The notes: a model not told the origin generated them from the sequence alone. Shown: positions 1 to 15,300, counted from the stretch's first letter. The stretch: DNA of 64,000 nt from Takakia lepidozioides (GCA_030704615.1 CM060731.1:65824756-65888755), one strand, 5' to 3'. Numbers and translations are program-made.

Positions 1-320
1 CTCGGGCCTACTACGGGGTTTTGTTACCCCAGGATGCAGAAGAGATGGATCTGATTGTTGAGAGTCAGGCGTCATTCCGAGCTGATTCGAAAAAGTGATG
101 TGGAATGTAGTTTGTTTTAGTCTTGACGAGGACTATGTAGATCATGGCTACTTGCACTTGAGCTGCTTCATCACGTGCCGCTGCCAGCTTCAGTCAGGAA
201 CATAAGTTTACACAGGGATAGGGGGAAACGAATCATTGAGGAGCACGAATTTAGATGCTTGGTTCTGTAACGAAGGGCATGGAGGAAAGGTTTAGGGTTT
301 GTACAGGACAACCATAAAGC
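1..320 (+). promoter_or_regulatory. 5' flank / leader of PIEZO
   Basis: This stretch lies directly upstream of the PIEZO start codon and holds no other gene. I see no convincing TATA box at a standard distance, so the transcription start cannot be placed. The last 66 bases contain a short upstream ORF, listed separately. The sequence is unremarkable in composition. Confidence 0.4.
255..317 (+). promoter_or_regulatory. upstream ORF (20 codons) before PIEZO
   Basis: An ATG at 255-257 opens a 20-codon frame that ends with TAA at 315-317. The PIEZO ATG follows at 321-323, so only 3 nt separate the two. A second in-frame ATG lies at codon 9. If the leader is transcribed, scanning ribosomes meet this frame first, and the channel would be translated after leaky scanning or reinitiation. 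That is inference; no transcript data are available here. Confidence 0.45.
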
Positions 321-3300
321 ATGCAGGCGTTGGTTATTGGAGCGAAACATTTCGCTCCAATAGTACTTCTATGCGGTGAGTTTTCCGCTCCTTGTATCGG
401 CCGTGGTGCATTAGTTGTCAATGCTTGTTAGATAATTCCCATGACCGATTTGTTTTCGCGTGCGAGAATTTTACTATCGTCCCATTTGAGAAGACACCTC
501 TTCTCCTCCTTACAGACTCCTCACCCCAAATATAGGCATATGCACGTCTCTTACTTTTGTCTCCCTTCAAAACTTTCGGTTTTGGTTGTTTTCATTTTTG
601 GGTGGACTGAACTTAGTTTGCGAAGCAGATGCAGGGTTCGTAGGATTCTGGGGAATTTCCTTGGTTATCTGTGAATTTCTCAGGTGAAGGGGACAGATAG
701 ATTTGATGTATTGCTAACATTCTCTGACACATGGTCTTTCAGCTGCGTTTGGAAGTTGGAGCTTGATCTCGCTATGCTTCTTATTTGCCTTCTTTGTCGT
801 TCAATACAAATCACAGAGACGAGGTATTCACCCTTTTTACCGGTTGTGAGCAATAGATATCGCAGATGTAAGTGAGGGGAAGAAATGGTCAGTCAAGCTT
901 TGAGTTATTTGGACACCAAGGACGAGATGCTTTAGGTGCGTTTTATCAGATGCTCCTAGTTTTTTCTTTCCCGGGTTCAACGACCTGCAGTTCAAATGAT
1001 TAGTGGAAGTTGACGAAGGCTGTATGGCACTGCCAAATCTGTAAGCAGTTATTTGCCAACTGATTTGGTGTCGTCTTCTTGTGTTCAGAGCCATTTATAC
1101 GGCCAAGAACAGGGCTATGGATGTCTGTGGTGCTACTAGCAGCAACAGTGATTGTTACAGAAGGGGTGGTCGAACTAATCTGGGCATTGCTTGGGAAAGA
1201 GGGCCATCGTTTGGAGTCCCAATGGTTGAAGGTTCTGGGGCTGTGGAGGTAGGTTACTTCCTCCGACCTCCATAACTCTTGTTTCTTGGAGAAAGAAATT
1301 GTGCTATAAGCTTGCACCATACTGCGCCAGTGCAGCAGATATGTATTATATATTTTTTGCCAAACGACCCCTTTGGATACACCCGACACTCCAAGTCTGT
1401 GAAGCGTCAACCAGCCTGCAGATTGCTTCAATGTCAAATCTTGTGTGTTATTTGTGCACCGTACTGCACTAGGGATGAATGCTTGTGATGCAATGCAATT
1501 GAATATAGCCTCTCTTTGTATGTCTGCCCATCAAAATATGGGCCACAGGCTGGCTTCAACACTGATTGAACCTCTATGGAACTGTCTGGGCCCAAAGTTT
1601 TCATGAGAAGCCTCACTTTTAAGGAATGAGTGGGTGATCCCAAACTGCTTCACACTGTCTGGAACTTGACTCATGCTTCTCTAACAACAAGTTGTGTCCC
1701 ATAGGTGAATCCCATGCTTTTCACATTTTGCTTGCTCTATAACAGGTTCTGCTGCTGTGTAACATGGCATCTGAAGACTATTGTGGATTGGCTCCTTTGA
1801 AGTTATGCAGATCGGATTACTCTTTGCAAGAGTAGCATCCACTAATCCGGTGACATCTCAAGTTCTTAGGACTTCCCTTCAGCAAATTGTAGGCTCACCA
1901 AATGTGATGGAAAAGTGCTTTGGGGTGTAATGTGGTCTGTGAACAGGCTCAATCCATTGGAGAGCAGCTCAGGTGTATTTTTGTCCCTGCTTCCACAGTT
2001 TGCAGTTGTGTTAACGGCTGCCTGTGCCTTATACCATGAGCAACTCACCACCTTGCATGTGCCTCAGCACTCACTTTGGGGTACTACTCCAATTTTGCAT
2101 TCAATCATACCAAGATATGGCGGTAATTACTTGATTCGGTGGAAGTTTAGACAGTGTATAAAGCTTCAGTACGAGGCATCCCTTATGAAGCAAAATATAA
2201 AACTAGCTATGGGTTTATTTATGTTGGGTACATCTAAACACATGAAGCAGCTATTAAGGGAACTTTGTTGATAGATTATTTTGAAGTGGGGGAATCTTGT
2301 TCTCATGCAGTTTAACCTGTTTAACCTTTCAATATTGATTTGATTGAGAACAGGACTTCAACCCTCTCTGCAAATGCGTTCTCTCTTCTTCTGGATAAGA
2401 GCTTGTAATGGTTCATTGCAGATGAGCAAGGGTTTCATCTGAGGGCCAACTTGCGAAGCTATGCCCTACCGACAGTGAAGTTGCTAGTGGGCGTAGCACG
2501 CCCCTCATGGATTGCGCTCCCATACTTCCTTTGCAGCTGTGCTGGGCTTAACTACTGGTCCATGAGCAATGACTTTGTTGGCCCATCTTGGTATTCACAG
2601 TCAACCTGTGTCATGCTTGCTCTTTGTGGAATCAACAGATGGTGAATCCCTCTAGAGAGACAGAGAGGGAGAATGTACTCTTTTGTCTGTGTTCCTTGCG
2701 ATTGTTGGCAAAGGCATACTTATGAAGGCATAGGTGTCAACACCCCGACCAGGTTGTGCGCTTTCGACCAGAATTGCCATAGGACTTGTGCATGGTCAAG
2801 TACAATCTGGTGACAGGGGACTGAACTTTCCATTGTAGACATGATCCTGGAGCCACGGTGTTGATTTGATCACTGCTTCCCTAGCCCTTATATATGTGAC
2901 ACTGCCAGACGCACCCAGAGAACCTTATGATGTCCACAGAGGGAGAGAGAGAGAGAAGATTTTTATAACGTCCACTTGGGAAACTGAGAGCTGATGGACA
3001 CATTGAATGTAACGCGTCAAAATACTCCAAATGTTCCCTAAAGTTCCACAGGGTAATTGAATCAAATAAATAAACTTGCATGTGGCAGAGTGCCTCATGC
3101 AAGTAAGCTGCTAAGCAGTTTGGCTCCTCATATCGAGAGAGAAAAACATCTAAGGTGTTCCTGGAGCAAATGTTAGTCTCGGTCACAATCATGTAGTCAT
3201 AAAGAAACCAAATGCCTTCCTGAAACAGTTTGTGTTATTGGTCTTTTCTGGTACGTTGAGGATTTGACTGACGGAATCATCTGTTGTGGGCTTTGTTTAA

Positions 3301-6300
3301 GGGAGTGGAGGCCTCTTCTCTTCTACACTGCAGCACATATTGCATTACTTTACACGAATCAGCTCCCCCTATCACTTCCCCAGACTGTCGCGGATGCTGT
3401 CGAGTATCTAGGCTTGTTCAGAGTATCAGTCAAGGAGATGGCATGGCCAGAGGGCATCCAAGCTGTGTCTCTCATTGCTTTGTACATTCTGGTGCTCCCT
3501 CCATTCCTCTCTTGGTATGCTTTGTTGTATTTGATATGTTCAATCCCTTAAAGTTTTTAGGTTGTCTGTGCCAAATTGTCATTGTTGATTTAGCATTGTG
3601 CTTGCATGCCCTTGGGGACAGAGAGATTGTGAGAGAGAGCTTGGTTTGTCATTCCAGCCCGCAGCATAAGTCTGATCGTGTTTTGCAAAATCCCATGGCA
3701 GCTATGCTTTGCCATAAATGACACGGAAGAGGAGCAGGACGAGGTTGAGAGCTCATCGGTGGGAGATTCCTTGCCATCAACCTTCAAGGGTTGTGGTTCA
3801 CCAATGTTAAATGTCCAAGTCACCAACAATGACTTGCTTACAGAAAGTCTGTTGCCTTCTGATCTACCAACCTCTGACAGAGACACAATGTAATGGCCAG
3901 ATTTTCACTCTGTAAGGTCTGCCATATATTGCATTCATTGATATAAGCATTTGCCCAGAAATAATGTTCATGAATACAAATTTGTCTTGCCGGATCCATT
4001 TCCTATCTCTGGTATTCATCGCAGACAGGACAAGTTCTACATGCATTCAACGAGTAGTGTCAATTGCTTTTTTCTTGTATCGTGAGTCTGTTCCGTAAAA
4101 GGAAGGTCTGAGTTTTTGCTTGTCCAGCAAGCTATGATTCATTTGAGCAGTACACTAACTCGTAAGGTCAGGATTTGTGTAAATACTTTTGAATTGCTTC
4201 TTGTTCTTAATCATCAATGCCAAGCAGGTGGTAATGGCAAGCACATCACATTGAGGCAATGTGTTACCCAATAGAATAGCTTTCAGTGCTATCATCCTTT
4301 GCGTCCAGTCTTCCTCAACCTTTCCTTAGGGTCGGCATATAGAAAGGTGGGAGCTGGGAGTGATGTGTGTACACTTGCAACTGTGTTTATAGGACCTCAA
4401 GAAGGTGGGCAGTGGAGCAAAGGCGCGGGGTTGCTTTCCAGCATGCCACTATCAACTTTTTTGCTTATGGATTTCCCGTAGATTTCCCACTGTCAACCTT
4501 TTTGCTTATGATTGTCATGTAGGGTTCTGTTTCCTGTGAAGGTTAAAAATGCAGTACAATATTCTTTGAAAGACCCAGGTGGAAGCAGCTGTGTTTGGGC
4601 TTCGTTGCTTGATGCAAACCTCCATTCCTGTAGGTTTAAGGTGACAAAGCCTGATGTTATTAAGGGTTTCTCTGTTTTGCTTTGCCCACTCCTTCACATC
4701 CATTTTGCTGCTTTCTTGATGATTTTCTCTAGTGTTGCAAATTAGGGTTGACCTTCAATGAGAGTGACGCACAGGTGGGGCTGGGATGACAGAGATACTG
4801 GGCTGATGTAAGATTTGTGGTGATGGCCGTGCAGATCTGTGTGGTGGCACTGATTTGTTGGAGCTTCATTTATGCTAGTCTTTGTGCGTTTGGTTTGCTG
4901 CTGTATGTGGGCTATATCTTCTTGGCCCTCCCTTCCATTCTTACTCTGCGCCGGCTCAATCGATTGTTGCTGGGTTTCATCTTGCTATGGGCTCTCAGTA
5001 CCTATGTCTTCAATGCAGCGTTTTCAATTATGAACGAGTTTAATATGGTAGGATTCACTTTGCAATCCTGCTCAGTTCCTTTGTCTTGTTACAGTATTAT
5101 GCCTACTCTATGAGAGTTTCTTGGAAGGAATCTATTACTTGCAAAAGAGTTGAGAAAATTCGCAATTCCTGTCATTATGTTTTCCTGACATAACTGTTTG
5201 CCACCCTCACTCTTGGCAGGGTTGTTTCTTTGGTTGACATGTCTTGTGTTTCTGGATATCAGGGTTTGAACATTTGGCACACAATTGGACTATGGCATTA
5301 TTCGACCCCAGGGCTGTTTATTTGTGCTCAGTTTGGGCTTGGTGTTCTTGTGGCCACGGATATAATTGTGAGCAACAGCATTGCAACCAATCTTAATAGT
5401 CTGGAAAGCCCCCGTGGTGAGGGCACCGATGGTGTCTCGGATGAAGGTGACAGGGTTGTGCTTCTTGTGTTTTCACCACATTTCGCTCTCTGCAGTGGTT
5501 CTCATATCTGTTTCATTGATCCCTCTTGTTTTAAAGGAAGAAAATGGACACTTAATATACCCAAACCTCGGTCGACCTCGGCAATCCAAGAAATGGCGGC
5601 CTGTACTATCATCTTCCTTCACGATCTCCACTTGCTGCCAGCCCAGGCTTTCCTCATATCCCAGAGACCAGCAGAAATGGGATCCTTGACCTGTCGGTTT
5701 AGCAGGGTGGGTAGATGCCTTGGTGTGACATGATATACATACAGAGATCCTCTCACCTTTTGGTCCACCACCGCATGGCATCCTCACGAAGCAAGACAGC
5801 ATTTGGCTCATCCAGGAAGACCTGAGGAGATCCACGTTCAATTAAAATGCATACCTAAATGCCAGCTCTCACCAATTCTGAATTCTAGGAAGAGATTCTC
5901 CTTGTCACCAGGTATAAACATATAGGACCTTCCTAACCTTTTCACATCCCTCACTCCTTGGGCACCTCCCAAATTGGTTGTCACACCCTATGGCGGACCC
6001 TGTGGCGAGAATTTGTCCTGGCTGTACTACCCTGGAAGAAAGACTATCGTTTATTTTTCTTCTGTCCTACACATGATCCTGGGAAGGTACTACTGTCTCT
6101 TTACAGGCTCCCCATTTTTGGCAGAAGCTTCGGTGTTGAGGTCCAGAAGTGCTTGGTAGCTTACCAGCATCAGGCCTTTCGTCATTAGGTGACGTGTTTT
6201 GACGTGGGTTTTGTTGCTTTCCTTTGTCCCTGGGCCCTTGAGACTCCCCAGTGCATTTCTTCATTTGTTTCTACATCCATTTCTGCATGTGTGATCCATG

Positions 6301-9300
6301 GGTGTGCTTGTCAGGATAGTGAATTTCATTCTTTTGCATCCTAATTGGTACCTAGCTCAATGAAAGGCACTCTTTAAAACAGACAGCTGCTGCATTTCTT
6401 TGCCCAAAAATCCAGAGCGTGAGACCGGTGAATGCTGTGGTCCACCTTGGGTCTGAATTCTGGGGTGGATTCTTGTCGTCCTGTCCCAATTGGACTGAGC
6501 TGACAAGGGTGCAAATGATGTACTTATTAAACAGTGCTTGCTGTAGGCTTCTGGAGATAGACCCTGTCCCCAATTGGGGCGCAACAGAACGGGCAGGGAG
6601 GGGGGGCGAGAGCAGGGGCCAGAAGGCCCGCTCTAGTAGTGGGAGTTTATGGAGAGATACTTGGGCTGTGTGCTAGCCAGCATGATTAAAGAGCCCACTT
6701 CCCCAGCAGTACGACTTAGTAACAAGCTCTTAACTGTAGCATTGCATAGTCTCATATGTACATCTCTCTCACTACAGTTTCATCCATTTTCACTACACTC
6801 TGACTATCAGTCCAATTATAGTGCAGGTGGCAGGTCTGTGACTAGAGTAGCAACACTGGAATCAGCAATGCGATTTCTTGATGTCATGGCTTAGACTTAA
6901 ACTGTGAAGAATGAGAAGAGTTAACTGTAATGCAATGCAATGCTTGTTTTGCAGTCCGGGAAGATAAGAGGGTGTTAGTGCTGGCGGTCATTGCATGGTG
7001 TGTGCGAGGAAGTGGCCATGTATTATCTCTGCTTCTGATATTTATTGTGGGAATGAAGGATGGCCTCCTTCATGCAATATACAGTGAGTAGTAGCCCCTT
7101 TTGCTTTGTTGATGGACAAGCATATTCATCTTTGGAGCTTTGTTGGTTGAGTTCAAACTATGTTGTTGAATGGGAGGATAGGTGAGCCCTTGCTTGATGA
7201 ATTGCAAGTTGCAATACTCCAGCATGCAGGTTGGCTGGGCTTACTTACCATGTTTTTACAGTAGATGCCGGAGTATCCTGACATTGAATGTTATCTTCTG
7301 TTGTGTAGTGTTATTCTTCCTGGTGTATTTGGTGAGCTCATCTATGGCTAAGGGAACAAGACAGTACTTGATTCTTTTATGCGAGCTGCACTTTGCGGTG
7401 CTCTATCTGTTACAATTAGACTGGATCTCCGCAGCACTCGACAAACACCAAGCTTCATGGAAGCCCATCCTTGCCCCCTTAGGTGAGTCAAGTAAGGAAG
7501 AATTTGTTTATTGGCTTTCTTCTGAAGGTAATGAGATATCCTGTAATTTGTTGCAGGGCAGATGATCTTCACTTTTCGTGTAAGCTACTTAGACAATTGA
7601 GCTTATGGAATGGTTTCAGTGCAAGTCACAATGGTTCTAGGTTACGACGATCCTCCTTTAATTGAGTTGACTTGATTAGGCATCCTATTTAATCGTTTGA
7701 ATCCATTGTTCAGGACCATCAGAGAGAGAACATAGAAGACTTTGGTGCAGATGCAAAATGAAAACTGCACAAGTACATTTCTGATTGTGTCCAAGACAGC
7801 TGGGGTCTGGTCCAACTAGGCCGTGACTCATGGAGCCACTCCCCCAAGGTAGCTTTACCAGGGTGTGGAATATGACCTGAATGTCTAAGATTGTGAGTCT
7901 CCTGTCTGGGTTGTGATAATGACAGGTGAGTAGAGGAGATATCTGTACACTTGTGTAAGCAACTCTTTTCCCCAGCATGATAGGCATGAGTGTAAAGAAG
8001 GAAAAATGTTGATCTTACATATGAACATCATTCCCTGTGTTCGGTGTTGTTTCCACTTTATGCAGGTTTGTGGACCAAAGCCAATCTCCAGGATTTCTTG
8101 AGCATTTCAGTCCTCCTGTGCTTTTCAGTGGTGCAAAACCATGGCCCCAAGGTGGTGAGCTCTTTGTCTACCACAGTGCAGCACAGCCCACAGACGCCTT
8201 TAGGATGGGGCATGCTGAACAGTGGCAACGGCCGCTCATTCCTCTTGTCTGTATATGCATCCCGAAACTTTGATCATCTTCAGCAAGAAGGCAACCCTCC
8301 TGGTACGAGTCGCCAGTGTCACTACCCGAATTATGTAGGAACCATCAGCAGTAATTGCAGATATGTTTTTTTGTCGCATTTTTCTCTCTTATGAGGAGGG
8401 TAGGTCCTACCTTCCCTCTTTATCTTGTGTATTGCAGATGTATTGATTGATGTGCCAGTTTTATGTCATGTTTGCAGCTAATTGGATCACTAAGCAACTT
8501 GCAGCTATTGCGGGAAGAATTCGCTTCACCTACCGGATGTTTGGCACCTACATTGCTTATTTAACAGTGCTACTGGTCATATATGGTGTGGAGCCGAATT
8601 ATGTGTCGTTTGGGTATCTTTGCCTGTTGCTGTTTTGGATAGTTGGGCGACAAGTGCTAGGAAGAAGTGAGAGGTGGCTATGGCTTCCTTTGATGATGTT
8701 TGCAGGGGTAGTATTCATAGTGCGCTACATATTAAGTGCATTTCCTTACCTCCAATCTTCGGTGGATGCTTGGATTCCTCTTTATCCGGACTTGGGCTTT
8801 GATCCAGAGGCGTCACTGTTTCAACACTTGTGGGACTGCTTGGCAATCCTGATAGTCATGCAACTCTTTAGATTTGAACGTTCACAGAAAGAGTTCGTTG
8901 TGGAGGACTTTGATCAGGCCGGTGATCACATCAACTCAAACCTGGGTTATGTGGGATTCATCAAGCGTTTTCTGATTTTGCACAGTGGAAAGTTTTTATC
9001 AATTGCTGTCGTTTATGCAGCGATCACCCCGGTCAGTGCAATTGGATTCCTATATATCATAATGCTTGTCATTACTAGTAACATGTCCAAGACGTCTCGC
9101 CTGCCTGGTCAATCTTACGTACTTTACACAGGCTTGATTGTGGTGAGTGAGTACCTATTTCAGATGTGGGGGCAGCAAGCAGAGATGCTGGCAGGCCAAG
9201 TGCATGGGGAGTTTGCCTGTTGGCTAGGTCTTCGTTTGTATGGGAAGGGTTTTTGGGGGACAGAGCTGGGACTCAGAAGCAAAGCAATGGTGTTGGTAGC

Positions 9301-12300
9301 ATGCATATTGCAATGCACAACGTTGGGTTGGCTGGAGCTCTTACCTGCATCCCTGCGTGTGGATGAACAGTATGAAGAGCCCTGTCTGTTGTTCCTTCCT
9401 TACCCTCGACGAAGCCGCAGCACCCTGCAAATCCCAGTTGAGACTGCCCCTTTGGTGGAGGAACCTAGGATGGAAGCTGTAAAATCGAAGGAGTATGTCA
9501 CTGTACCATATTGCGCACCAGCCTTGCCTTCTGAGTCGAGCACATACATATCTGACAGTCAAAATGTGGGTCAAAGCCAGAGACCACAGGCGGACTTGAT
9601 ATCTGTCTCTGAGTCTTGTACCTCATCAATCCACAGTAGCAGGATAGGGCCAAGCAACAACGAGAATGATATCAATGGGCATCATAGTCTGGGCTCGCCT
9701 TGGGGAAGTGGAGTTGAGTTCCATCGGTCTACTAAGAGAGGCATGCTGATGTTAAAGCAGGAAAGGTACGAGGCACAGATACGTACATTCAGAACACTGT
9801 TGAAGTACACAGTGGAGCATTTCTGTCAGCTTTATGGCCTGGAACTGAGCATGCTGGCACTGCTGGTTAGTAGCTTTGCACTGCTCAATGTGGTGTCCCT
9901 GCTCTATATTCTGGTGCTGGCCCTCTGCATCATCCTCAGCCGGCGCACATTACGGATGCTGTGGCCCTTCTTTGTGGTGCTGGTCGCATGTTTGCTGGTG
10001 ACAGAGTATGCTGTGCTTGCAAATGCACCTCCAGCCTGGAATGTTCTTGATCCATTGGTTGTAGATGGAGTGCAAGGTCGCTGTCATGACTGCTGGAAGA
10101 ATTACAGTGGCCAGATGGCGCGTTGCTGGAAATGTTGGCTTGGTATGTTTGCCATCAAAGTCCTTTTCTGATATTAGCAATCTCCACATCACTGAGTTGG
10201 TCTAATATGCTTATGACCTGGCTTGAGTATTCACAGTACCGCTGTGGAAGAGTAGTAATGCTTTTGTTCATTCCCTTTTCCAGCTGCTCAATTACTCATT
10301 AGTCAATCACTGGCTTGTATTAGAACAGTGCATTCCTTGATCTATTTCTGTAGGCACAAGGATGTGGTGTTTTCCATTGTCTGGAACGACATTCTTGGAT
10401 GTGGACAATCTTTGGGTAGGGCTCTCTCTTGCTCTTCCAGAAGCATAAATATGACTTCAACCCCAGAGTGGTATTTGATATGCGTGCTGTTTCCCATTTG
10501 ATTGGGGTGGCTGCAGGTATGCTGGTTGATGACCAGCAAGCACTGGTGGCCCATTTTATGGTTTTTATCGTTGCTGGTTTCCAGTTACGTGCCAACTTGT
10601 CAGCAGGAGGTTTAGACACACGCTCATTTCATGCACCCATCATCCCAGCCAGTGACAGGCTAGCCTGGAAAGAGATTTCGTATGATACAACTGCTCAATG
10701 GACGTGGCTTGACCATCTGCGTTATTACTTCTATCGCAATCTCCTTCATGTGGTTCTATTGCTGCTGTTTGTGACAGGCACACTGCAGTATGATGTGTTA
10801 CATCTGGGTTATCTTGCATTTGCTCTCATTTTTTTCCGCATGCGCAGCACCATCATGAAGCGTGGCAACTCCATTTTTTGCTTCTTGCGTCTCTACAACT
10901 TCATCCTTATTGTTGCTTCACTGACCTACCAAGCACCCTGCTTTGGTTACGTGAGTAGTGAGACATGCACTTTACCGCTGAGTTTATACATCATCGTGGG
11001 GCTTTACAAGTATGACTATGGTTTTCGGATCACAGAGCGGTCTGCATTGGTCGACATCGCCATCTTTTGTCTGGTAGGCTTGCAAGCCTACATTTTTCGA
11101 ACCAGTGAGTTTGGGCAGATGCTGCGCTACCTTGAAGCACAGAAAGTGGAGGCCCGTGCACATGCACAGGTACTAAACACATTTTTGTAGTGGCTAGTTG
11201 ATTAATCACAATCGTTGACTTGATGTACTCTGCAATGACCTCGCTGAAAACAACCAGATTACAGCCAATGTTCCACCCACTTGTTGTATAAGCAGCAAGT
11301 GAATCTTCGTTGATTGTCACTGTACATGGTCACATATTGAGTCGAGCTGTTTTTTGATACCTGCAGGAGGGTAAAACAGCTTGGAAAAAAGAGCAGCTGC
11401 GGCACATACGGGAGTTGGAGGAGCGCAAGCAGCAACGCCGCCTGCAAGTGGACAAGATGAAATTTGATATGCTGCACATGCAACTGCGACTGAAAGGGCT
11501 TGGTGCTACTGGCCCTATGATTGAGCTGTCCGATCGAGGTGGGCCTATTCACCCATCCATGTCACCTTTTTCTCATGCCGAGTCCCCCAAACCCTCCCTT
11601 GGCACCCCTCAGGTCGAGCGTATGGTTAATGAAACAGTGGCGGTGAGGGGGACAGAGGCAGGGGAAATTCAGGGATTGTCTGCTGACAACCACTTGCCAG
11701 CCACCAGACCTCATGCCCAATCTTACTCTGTAGAGTCAGATGATAGTGGTGGAGAAATCAGTGTGGTGCGGAAGAGGAAAAATACACACATGAGAAGGAT
11801 GGTAGCAAGTAGTGATGATTCGCTCATTACTGAGAGACCTGTTAAGCCAGAAGAACCTCACCCTGGCAGACTGCGGAAAGCTCTGACAGACTCAGCTGCA
11901 CTGAACAACATGGTGCCAGGTTTGGGCCTACCAAGTCCTTCACTGCCAAGCTCCCCTAGTCTGGAGATGAAAAGGCGGGGGCAGCTAGATGGTGGCAAAG
12001 TATATCAGAAGCAGGGGCTGCTGTCAAGCATGCCATTTCTAGAAGGTGTTGTGCAGGTGCAGTCACTGTGGAACAGAGCCCTGCCCAATTTGGTGGGTCT
12101 TTTGGATTTGGAGCAAGAGGATGAGAGCACAGAGAGTTCTTCCACGGAAGATGAAGGGCGTACTGACAAGCGAGGAAGCCAAGTTCAGGAAGCCCCTAGG
12201 CATAACCTGCCACCCAAGGTGGCAGGAAGGGGACGGAGTTCTCGGCGGTTGATAATGAATGAGACATGGCGCCGGTTGTGCATGCTGTGCTACTACTTCT

Positions 12301-15300
12301 GGTGTCAGATCAGTCAAAACACGGCTGTTGTTTGCTACTTCTTCTTTGTTGTTGTCTATGTCTGGAACTTCAGTATGCTCACTCTGGTGTTCCCCTCTGC
12401 CTTGTTTGTTTATGCATTGCTTGTGAACCCAGGCCCCAGCCAGCACTTTTGGCTGGCGATGCTTATATATACAGAGTTAAATATATTACTCCAGTATTGT
12501 TATCAAATTCGTGCGAAACACTGTGATAATATGGAACCATCCCCATGGCTGAGAAAATTTGGAATTCCAGGGTCCCTGAGGTCCCACTCCTTTGTAATTA
12601 GCGTCCTCCCTCTCTTCCTAGTGTATTTGGCTACCTTAGTGCAGAGCTCAATCAAAGCTCGAGATGGTGAGTGGATGTTTGTGGATGAAAGCAATTCTTT
12701 TGCGTCCAGTCGCCGAATGTTGGATCCGGAGGGGCAGATTGGAGCATCTCATAGGCTAACTGTATGTGAAAGATTATGGACACTTGTAAAATGGGTTAAG
12801 GACATGTTCCAGAACCTCATCAGAGGACTATCCAGGTATTGGCAGGCTCTTACTAGTGGCTCAGAAGCTCCCCCACACTTTGTGCAAGTGTCAATGGATG
12901 TTGGCAAGTGGCCGGAAGCAGGCATTCAGCCAGAGCGAATCGAGTCTGGATTCAATCGAGTTCTTGCAGCTGTGAGACACTCAAGCTCTGCAGATGGGGA
13001 GTTGCTCCTCTCGGACATGTGCAGTCGGGTACAAGTAGAGAGCATAGAGAGCAGCCCTGGTAAGATGCATGCAGCACTCGCTGTGCTGGAGGTAATTTAT
13101 GCGGCTCCTTCCAAGGCACATGTAGCTGATGCCCACCAACTGTCCCTCACTCCAGCAGCTGACGTTGCAGCTGAACTGCAGAGAGCAAAAGAAGAAGGGC
13201 AGGTGGAAGCAACTGGGTTCCCTTACCCTATATTGTCAATTATACCAGGGGGCAAGCGCGAAGTTGACCTGTATGCTTTTATCTTTGGCACTGATCTGAT
13301 CACATTCCTGTTTGTGGCGCTTGCCTATCAATCATTTGTCAAGCGCAGTCCTCAGTTGCTCGATGTCACCAGAGTGGAGGACCAATTTCCCAAAGATTTT
13401 GTCTATGTACTTATGGTTGGTACTTTTATCCTCTTCTGCTTGGCTTTGATCTCTTGGATGTGCTCATGTTAAGTAGTTTTGCAAAGTTCTTATCTACATA
13501 CTTCACGCACTTGTCTGTCCATATGCACATGTCAAGCAGAAGCTTCTCAACAGGACAGGGAATGTAATGAGAAAAGAATACAGGATAGAAGGAGGAAGGC
13601 AATGTTAGATGCCTGTGGTATTGGGTTTTACTGATGCAGGAGGATTTGGTTTGTTGTGGGTGCACATGCATGCAGACATTGTTCTTTTTGATTGTGGTTG
13701 ACCGAGTACTCTATCTATTCTCTTGTGCAACGGGCAAAGTGTTAAATTACTTCCTCAGCCTTAGTCTTTACACAGTATATGCGTCACGGTGTGTCTGGGG
13801 GATGGAGGCCACTGTAGAGCCTGAGCCTCAGGTCTATTTTTTCCAACTGCTGCCGCTACGTGTGTTCTATATGATGAAGGGGCTGTCGCTAGCACTGCAA
13901 GCATCGCAGATCAAGCATGGCCTCCCTCACAAGAGTGCTCTGTATGGGCAGTTCCTGGCCAGACATGTCAATCGTCTCAGCTGGGTGGGTTTCCGTCTTT
14001 ACCGGGCCCTGCCATTCCTTTTTGAGCTGCGCTGCGTGCTGGACTGGTCGTGCACCACAACTGCCCTCACCATGTATGACTGGCTTAAGGTATGTTCCTA
14101 TCAGTGTTGAGCAATGGACCAAGTTGATGTGTGTGAAGGTCATACATGCCAATAGGGTTGAGGGATTCTCCAATGATTGGATCTGCCTACAATATGCAAA
14201 TAAGATCTACCTTTAAAGTTACTTCATCGTGGGTTGTGTTACTACAAACATATTTAAGCTCTGGATGTCCCTTCTCTAGATCTATATTTTATTTCATGAG
14301 CCAGGCTTGAAAAGATGGGGGAGGAAAGGCCATGGATTCTTGTTGGCATTCCAGACACCAGGGGGAAGGCGGCACAAGAGAAGAAGACAATTGCCATAGC
14401 CTTCCTGGTCTGGAGGCAGCTGAAGAAGAAGGAAAGAGAAAGAAAGAACATTGCTTGCTGCAGCAGAGAGAGGGATCACTCATTAGAGTTTAATTTCTGT
14501 AGCCTTTTGGCAGTAGGCCTCGCGACCGGTTTGGACTGAGTCCCCCCGCACTGTCCTTGTGAAGACTCATTCTAGTAGAGGGGTAATCTTTGCAATGAAA
14601 TTTATTATAGCCTTCCACTCTTTCTCAGGAAATCATGCCCTCTATCTGGTGCGAGTAATCATCTGACAATTGAGACACAAGGAGGGCAACAGCTTTTGGT
14701 GTTTGCTCTTGCTCTTTGATTTGAGTGGAAAGACATGCAGTGACAGTCTGTTTGATGCTTTTCAAGAGTGCCACTCATTATAAAAGGACACTGGCTACAG
14801 TGCATCGAGAACTTGTTGGAAATCCCTATCATGCCAAATGGGTTGATTTCTTAGAGTTTGTTTGAAATTCAGCCTAGTGTCCAGCTCGTGTTAGTCCATC
14901 CTCATTTTCTGTGGAAGTTGTAAAGAATCTCCAAGTAGATTGTGTCGGGATTCAGCTCGGATGGAGAGAGATTGTACTCATACGACATTTGCCGTAGCCT
15001 TGTGGGATCGAGAGAGAGAGAATGTACTCATAAGACGTTGTTTGCCGTAGCCTTGTGGCCATTGACCCCGCGCCCAGTTTGAGCGGAAACCAAAGGGACA
15101 GAACCTACCTCTGTCAGGGGCTGACATTGGTAGTAAGACTTACCTTTATACATAGAATTGATTCGGGTTTCCCAGATATCCTCTAGAAATCCCTTCACAC
15201 AAGCATCAATCTGCTGTGTGTGATTTGCCCAAAAACTAGGCCTCAGAAAAGCCTGGGCTTTTGGCTCAGCCTCGAGACTTTCAAAGTTGGTAAACAGAGG

